Part shown: in pieces, positions 60,387 to 64,000 of the stretch
Position numbering within the stretch: the stretch's first letter is position 1
Layout of the letters: the number at the start of each line of letters is the position of its first letter
Source of the DNA: Jiangella muralis
GTDB lineage: Bacteria > Actinomycetota > Actinomycetes > Jiangellales > Jiangellaceae
DNA: 64,000 nucleotides
Reading direction: 5' to 3'
Assembly (NCBI RefSeq): GCF_001270745.1
Contig: NZ_KQ434751.1
Span: 517,539 to 581,538 of the forward strand
Program-made: the position numbers and the translations under genes
The notes under the pieces: model-generated
Seen by the model: only the letters and a program-made list of their open reading frames with translations
What the model was told of the DNA's origin: nothing
Databases searched by the model: none

Positions 60387-61427
60387 TCATTTCGTTCGTC
60401 GGCCGCCAGCAGGTGAGAGCATCCGCGCGGGATTCGACGTCGTCAGCGCTCGTACCCACGCGGGGTCCTCGAGTTTGCGGTGCATGAGCGGCACCACGTG
60501 GTCGAGGATGTGCGCGTAGCCCTCGCCCCCATAGTGTCGCAGGCTCGTCTTGTGGCACACGTCCTGGGCGAGCAGCAGCTGGTCGCCGAATCCGGCGGCA
60601 CAGGCGGCCGCGATCAGGTCGAGCCGGCCCGCGTCGTTCGGCATGTCGATGTCCGCGAAGGGATAGTAGCTGGCCTCACGTCCGAACATGTCGAACTCCA
60701 CGTAGCAGCCACGCCGGGCGAGGGCGAGGACGTCGGCGGGGTCGAACAGGGTCCGGTCGACGTGGCACATCACGATCCGGGCCGGGTCGATGCCACGCTC
60801 GTCGACGAGGTCCATCAGCTCGAAGGGGGCCATCCGGTCGCGGCCGGGGTGGATGAGGACCGGGCGGCCGGTGACCGCCGCTGCCGTCAGGGCGGCGTCG
60901 AGCACCTTGAGTTCCTCGGGGTGCGCCGGCCAGCTCATCCCGATCTCACCGATGATCCCGGGCTTGATCCCGGTGTCGCCGACGCCGTGCGTCAGCTCGG
61001 CGACCAGGTCGTCGGCGATCCGCTCCGCGCTCTGCTCGCGCAGCCACGGCGGATGGTAGTAGTGCGTGTAGTAGCCGGACCCCATCACCACCTGCACGCC
61101 CGACCGCAGCGAGATCTCGCGGAGGCGAAGCGGATCGCGGCCGATTCCGACGCAGGTCGCGTCGACGATCGTGCCTCCCCCGCTCTCGCGGTAGGCGTTC
61201 AGCTCCTGGATCGCGAGGTCGGCGTCGGACTGCACCAGGTCGATGCCCGGGTGGTGCCGCCGGACCCAGTAGCGGTTCTGCAGCGTGATCTCGTCCACGT
61301 CGGCGACGGCGGTGAGCTGCGCCCACGGCGTCGTCGGGGTCGCGAGGCTCCACAGGAGGTGCTCGTGCGTCTGCACATGGCTCAGCTCGGCCGGATCGAT
61401 GGGACCGAGAACGGTGTCGACCGTCAT
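60387..61427 (-). CDS. Phosphotriesterase-family metal-dependent hydrolase
   Basis: This is a 346-residue TIM-barrel hydrolase of the phosphotriesterase-related/lactonase group. The first metal pair is in VQTHEHLLW (HxH). GIIGEIGMSW occupies the region of the bridging residue, HPGRD and MCHVDRTLF carry further histidine ligands, and LAQDVCHKTSL carries the catalytic aspartate. GGAGAG precedes the ATG. It may hydrolyse a lactone or ester produced by the monooxygenase encoded upstream in the same cluster; organophosphate activity should not be assumed. Confidence 0.87.
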   Translation of the reverse strand: MTVDTVLGPIDPAELSHVQTHEHLLWSLATPTTPWAQLTAVADVDEITLQNRYWVRRHHPGIDLVQSDADLAIQELNAYRESGGGTIVDATCVGIGRDPLRLREISLRSGVQVVMGSGYYTHYYHPPWLREQSAERIADDLVAELTHGVGDTGIKPGIIGEIGMSWPAHPEELKVLDAALTAAAVTGRPVLIHPGRDRMAPFELMDLVDERGIDPARIVMCHVDRTLFDPADVLALARRGCYVEFDMFGREASYYPFADIDMPNDAGRLDLIAAACAAGFGDQLLLAQDVCHKTSLRHYGGEGYAHILDHVVPLMHRKLEDPAWVRALTTSNPARMLSPAGGRRTK

Positions 61428-61441
61428 GGTGCTCTCCAACG

Positions 61442-61960
61442 TCAGAAGGACCAACCCGGTCGCTCGTGGCCGTGCGGCTCGATGTCGCTGAACCGCCCGC
61501 TGAAGTACCCGAGCGCCTCGCCGTCTCGTTCCCGGATGCTCAGGGGAGCTCCGAAGACGACGGTGTGATCGCCCGCTTCCACGACGCGGTCGACGGCGCA
61601 CTCGAGCTGGGCCAGGGCACCCGGCACGACGGGAACGCCCTGTTCGCCGTAGGCGAGGTCGAGGCCCTTGAAGTGGTCCTCACCTCGCCGTGCGAAGCGC
61701 ATGGCGATCGGCTGCTGGCGCCGGCACAGGATGTTGACGGCGAACCGGCCCGACTCCACGATCGCCTCGCCGGTCCGTGCCCCGCGGTTGAAGCACACCA
61801 GGAGCAGCGGCGGTTCCAGCGAGACCGACGTCAGCGAGTTGACGGTCATACCGTGAGCGGCACCGTCCGGCGCCTGGGTGGTGATGACCGCGACGCCCGT
61901 GGCGAAACGGCCCATCGCGCTCCTCATCGCCAGCGGCTCGACGTGCGTCGCGGCGTCCAT
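61442..61960 (-). CDS. Flavin reductase (HpaC-like)
   Basis: This is a 172-residue flavin-reductase-domain protein that would supply reduced FAD to a two-component monooxygenase. It has the family segments MGRFATGVAVITTQAPDG, HGMTVNSLTSVSLEPPLLLV and SGRFAVNIL. It lies 14 nt before the hydrolase gene and in the same operon as the HpaB-type oxygenase, which is the expected partner. Confidence 0.93.
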   Translation of the reverse strand: MDAATHVEPLAMRSAMGRFATGVAVITTQAPDGAAHGMTVNSLTSVSLEPPLLLVCFNRGARTGEAIVESGRFAVNILCRRQQPIAMRFARRGEDHFKGLDLAYGEQGVPVVPGALAQLECAVDRVVEAGDHTVVFGAPLSIRERDGEALGYFSGRFSDIEPHGHERPGWSF

Positions 61961-61961
61961 G

Positions 61962-62330
61962 TCACGCGGTCCGGGTGCGACCGGGACCAGTGCGGTAGCG
62001 CACCTCGAAGGTCAGGCAACCGTCGTCGCTGCGCCACGGACCGTGCGGCATACCCGGTGGCCGGCACGCATAGCTCCCGGCGACGAAGGTCTGGTTCAGG
62101 CGCAGGTCGGTGAGCGAGCCCTCGACGATGTAGACCTCCTCCCAGAAGTCGTGCACCTGGACACCGTTGGGCGTCGTGTCGGTACCCGGCTCGAAGCGAA
62201 GGATTCTGGTGGCGACGCCGTCGGCGGCGTCAGCGGCGAGGATCCGCTCGGTGAGCTGGGGAACGTCTCCGGCGCACCGGGTGAACTCGACCGTCGCGGC
62301 CGGGAAGAACTCGTGCTCGGGCTTGCTCAC
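61962..62330 (-). CDS. Cupin-domain protein
   Basis: This 122-residue single cupin barrel has metal-ligand positions visible in VHDFWEEVYIVEGSL (cupin motif 1, with H and E) and the second motif ending in CRPPGMPHGPW. It may be a metal-dependent isomerase, dioxygenase or small-molecule-binding protein in the same pathway. Its ATG overlaps the stop of the HpaB-type oxygenase gene (ATGA), so it is translationally coupled to it. Confidence 0.88.
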   Translation of the reverse strand: MSKPEHEFFPAATVEFTRCAGDVPQLTERILAADAADGVATRILRFEPGTDTTPNGVQVHDFWEEVYIVEGSLTDLRLNQTFVAGSYACRPPGMPHGPWRSDDGCLTFEVRYRTGPGRTRTA

Positions 62331-63802
62331 GCCTCGCCGCCTCCGATCGTGGTCGGCTGCTGTGCGTCATAGGTCGCGAGGAACGCGTCGACGTCGGCCA
62401 CCAGCGCGTCGTACCCGTAGTTCCGGAACGCGTGGCCCTTCGCGACGAAGGGGGCGCCGGCGTAGAACATCTCGTACTGCAGGTGCCGGCCGCCGAACTC
62501 GGAGCCGACGACGTCCCAGGCGAGCTTGAACAGCTTGATGCGCTCCTCCGCCGGGACCCCCGGAGACTGGATGTACCTGTCGATGTCGGATCGCGTCCGG
62601 GCGCTGCGGAGGTCGAGGACGCTGGACGGCAGCTGGAGCACTCCGCCGCCCGCGAGTTCGCGCAGGATCGCGAGGACCCGCGGATAGAGCTCGGCCTGCA
62701 GCCCCATGGCGCCGTACACCGACCGCGCGTCGGGGCGCCACATGCCGGCCTCGTCCGGTGCGGCCCTGAACTCGGCCGCGTCGACGGCGGACTCGACCAG
62801 GGAGGCGATGCTCGCGAGCTCGCCGAGCTTCTCCTGGACGCCGGGAATCCGGTCGACCCCGTTGACGGCGGCGATCTTGCGCGCCAGCCCGGCGATGAAC
62901 CTGAGCTTGACGACGAACCGTATCTGCGCCTGCCAGTTGCCGAGCACGTGCGCGCCGGTCTCGTAGAACATGCGACGGAGAGCGGCGACGTCGCGGTCGA
63001 CGAACACGCGCTCCCACGGGACGAGCACGTCGTCGAAGACGACCAGGGCGTCGGTTTCGTCGTACCTCGACGACAGCGGGTAGTCGAACGCGCTGCTCGC
63101 GGCCGTGGCGTAGGGACGCCGGCAGTACAGCTTGAGGCCGGGGGTCGCGACGGGGACGGCGAACGCGACGGCGAAGTCCCGGTCCTCGGGCGTCAGCGGC
63201 TTGATGCACGAGACGAACAACTCGTCGGCCACGGCGGCGCCGGTGGCGAGCATCTGGGCTCCACGGATCACGATCCCCTCCGCGCGCTCCTCGACCACAC
63301 CCGCCTGGACGAATTCGCCCTCCCACTCGTGGGCGGTGGTCGCGCGCGAGACCTGCGGCGGGATGATCGCGTACGACACGTAGAGGTTCTCCTCCAGGAC
63401 GCGCCGGTGATAGCGGACGACGTTGTCACCGAAGGCGTGCGGTTCGGTCCCGAACGAGCCCGGATGCGCGGCGAAGGCGGCCAGGAACGCCGCGACGTGG
63501 TCGGGGCTGCGCCCTACCCAGCCACGCGTGTGGTGGGCCCAGGTCTCGTGGGCGGCACGACGTGCGCGCAGGTCCTGGCTGCTCCGCGGCACCCCGAAGG
63601 CGACATTGGCCGGTCGCCCGGTCTCCGCGTCGCGGTGGGTCATGCCCGAGTCCGGAGCGGCCGCGAGGTCGAAGAGTTCGGCGACGGTGCGGGCGATCGG
63701 CGCGAACGCCGGATGCCCGGCCACGTCGGACACCCGCTCGCCGTCGACGTAGATCTCCCGGTCGTCGGCGAGCGCGGCGAGGTAGTCGCCACCGGTGCGC
63801 AT
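62327..63802 (-). CDS. HpaB-type FADH2-dependent monooxygenase
   Basis: This is a 491-residue protein (from the internal ATG at 63802, with AAGGA 8 nt upstream) of the 4-hydroxyphenylacetate 3-monooxygenase large-subunit family. It has an acyl-CoA-dehydrogenase-like fold. Typical segments are MRTGGDYLAAL, the substrate-region YVSYAIIPPQVSRATT, RGAQMLATGAAVADELF, DALVVFDDVLVPWERVF and FGGRHLQYEMFY. It would hydroxylate an aromatic or related compound using FADH2 from the adjacent reductase. The frame continues open and with coding bias upstream of this ATG to the window edge, so the real protein may be longer. Confidence 0.9.
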   Translation of the reverse strand: MRTGGDYLAALADDREIYVDGERVSDVAGHPAFAPIARTVAELFDLAAAPDSGMTHRDAETGRPANVAFGVPRSSQDLRARRAAHETWAHHTRGWVGRSPDHVAAFLAAFAAHPGSFGTEPHAFGDNVVRYHRRVLEENLYVSYAIIPPQVSRATTAHEWEGEFVQAGVVEERAEGIVIRGAQMLATGAAVADELFVSCIKPLTPEDRDFAVAFAVPVATPGLKLYCRRPYATAASSAFDYPLSSRYDETDALVVFDDVLVPWERVFVDRDVAALRRMFYETGAHVLGNWQAQIRFVVKLRFIAGLARKIAAVNGVDRIPGVQEKLGELASIASLVESAVDAAEFRAAPDEAGMWRPDARSVYGAMGLQAELYPRVLAILRELAGGGVLQLPSSVLDLRSARTRSDIDRYIQSPGVPAEERIKLFKLAWDVVGSEFGGRHLQYEMFYAGAPFVAKGHAFRNYGYDALVADVDAFLATYDAQQPTTIGGGEA

Positions 63803-64000
63803 GGGTCGTCCTTCCTGGACGGCGCGTTCGGCGCCGTCCGTGCTGCTGAGGTAGGTGTGCGTGAGCGCGACGCCGTCGGGCAGGGTGAGCGACACCGTCC
63901 ACCTCGACCCCACGACGAACGTGCCGTCGCGAAGCGGAACGGTGCCGCAGTACAGAACGAAGTCGCCGTCGATGTCTCCGACGGCGCGTCGAAGGCGCTC
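63803..64000 (-). other. In-frame coding extension upstream of HpaB-type gene (partial, DUF2848-like)
   Basis: Read on the minus strand, the last 198 bases are open in the same frame as the HpaB-type gene and have strong G/C third-position bias. They encode segments such as DIDGDFVLYCGTVPLRDG and WTVSLTLPDGVALTHTYLS. This resembles the C-terminus of DUF2848/fumarylacetoacetase-like proteins (GD...GT-P...L-DP...H-Y). No stop separates it from the monooxygenase, so it is either a fusion or the end of a preceding gene joined by a lost stop or a frameshift. Confidence 0.5.

Noticed and set aside
60387..61427. Organophosphate-degrading phosphotriesterase
   Set aside because: Only the family fold is supported; most members are lactonases or of unknown function.

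Overview
The window is very GC-rich DNA with strong G/C at third codon positions. It has many GTG and some TTG starts, twin-arginine (Tat) lipoprotein signals, tightly overlapping operons and ALF-repeat secreted proteins. All of this points to an actinomycete (Actinomycetota), probably a saprophytic or plant/soil-associated one; the genus cannot be fixed from the sequence. Most of the window is devoted to finding, importing and oxidising unusual carbohydrates, with three ABC importers each next to its own secreted or cytoplasmic enzymes. No rRNA, tRNA, CRISPR array or intact insertion sequence was seen.

Layout. (1) 1-10111: a sugar/sugar-acid locus. A six-hairpin glycosidase-like enzyme, two MalF/MalG-type permeases, a binding lipoprotein, a PIG-L deacetylase and an enolase-superfamily dehydratase/racemase lie on the minus strand. 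They diverge from a FadR-type regulator, an SDR dehydrogenase and a LarA-type (nickel-pincer) racemase homologue. (2) 10418-13870: a large Tat-secreted, probably carbohydrate-active protein. (3) 13883-20509: two secreted proteins on the minus strand. One is a trypsin-fold pseudoprotease with propeller-like repeats; the other is a 1360-residue ALF-repeat/alanine-rich protein ending in a DddA-like (SCP1.201-type) deaminase domain. I consider this pair the most interesting system here. (4) 21186-32057: a sialic-acid operon (sialidase, sulfatase, N-acetylneuraminate lyase, dipeptide-type ABC importer) with a divergent GntR regulator preceded by a repeated operator. (5) 32101-50165: a second, LacI-controlled carbohydrate locus. 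It holds a mutarotase, sugar dehydrogenase (AKR), lactonase, acid-sugar dehydratase, SDR, alginate-lyase-like enzyme, parallel beta-helix protein and a Lpl/Ytc-type importer. Together they outline a non-phosphorylative sugar oxidation pathway. A 16-bp motif is shared by its two promoters. (6) 50407-54862: an APH-fold kinase, a REP-like palindrome, two Gfo/Idh/MocA oxidoreductases and an MFS exporter gene split by a single in-frame TGA. (7) 54954-59047: a polar amino-acid ABC importer divergent from a fold-III PLP decarboxylase, with a perfect 27-bp palindromic operator between them. (8) 59048-59653: a gene-free stretch packed with long hairpins and a diverged repeat. (9) 59654-64000: a TetR-controlled cluster (phosphotriesterase-family hydrolase, flavin reductase, cupin, HpaB-type monooxygenase) that runs off the right edge and appears fused in frame to an upstream domain.

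How the genes work together. Extracellular enzymes (sialidase, sulfatase, beta-helix protein, the 10418 protein) would release sugars, the importers would bring them in, and the cytoplasmic dehydrogenase-lactonase-dehydratase-SDR/aldolase enzymes would degrade them. Local GntR, FadR and LacI regulators would act on operators that can be seen in the intergenic DNA. The deaminase-toxin pair stands apart and looks like an antagonism module without an obvious neighbouring immunity gene.
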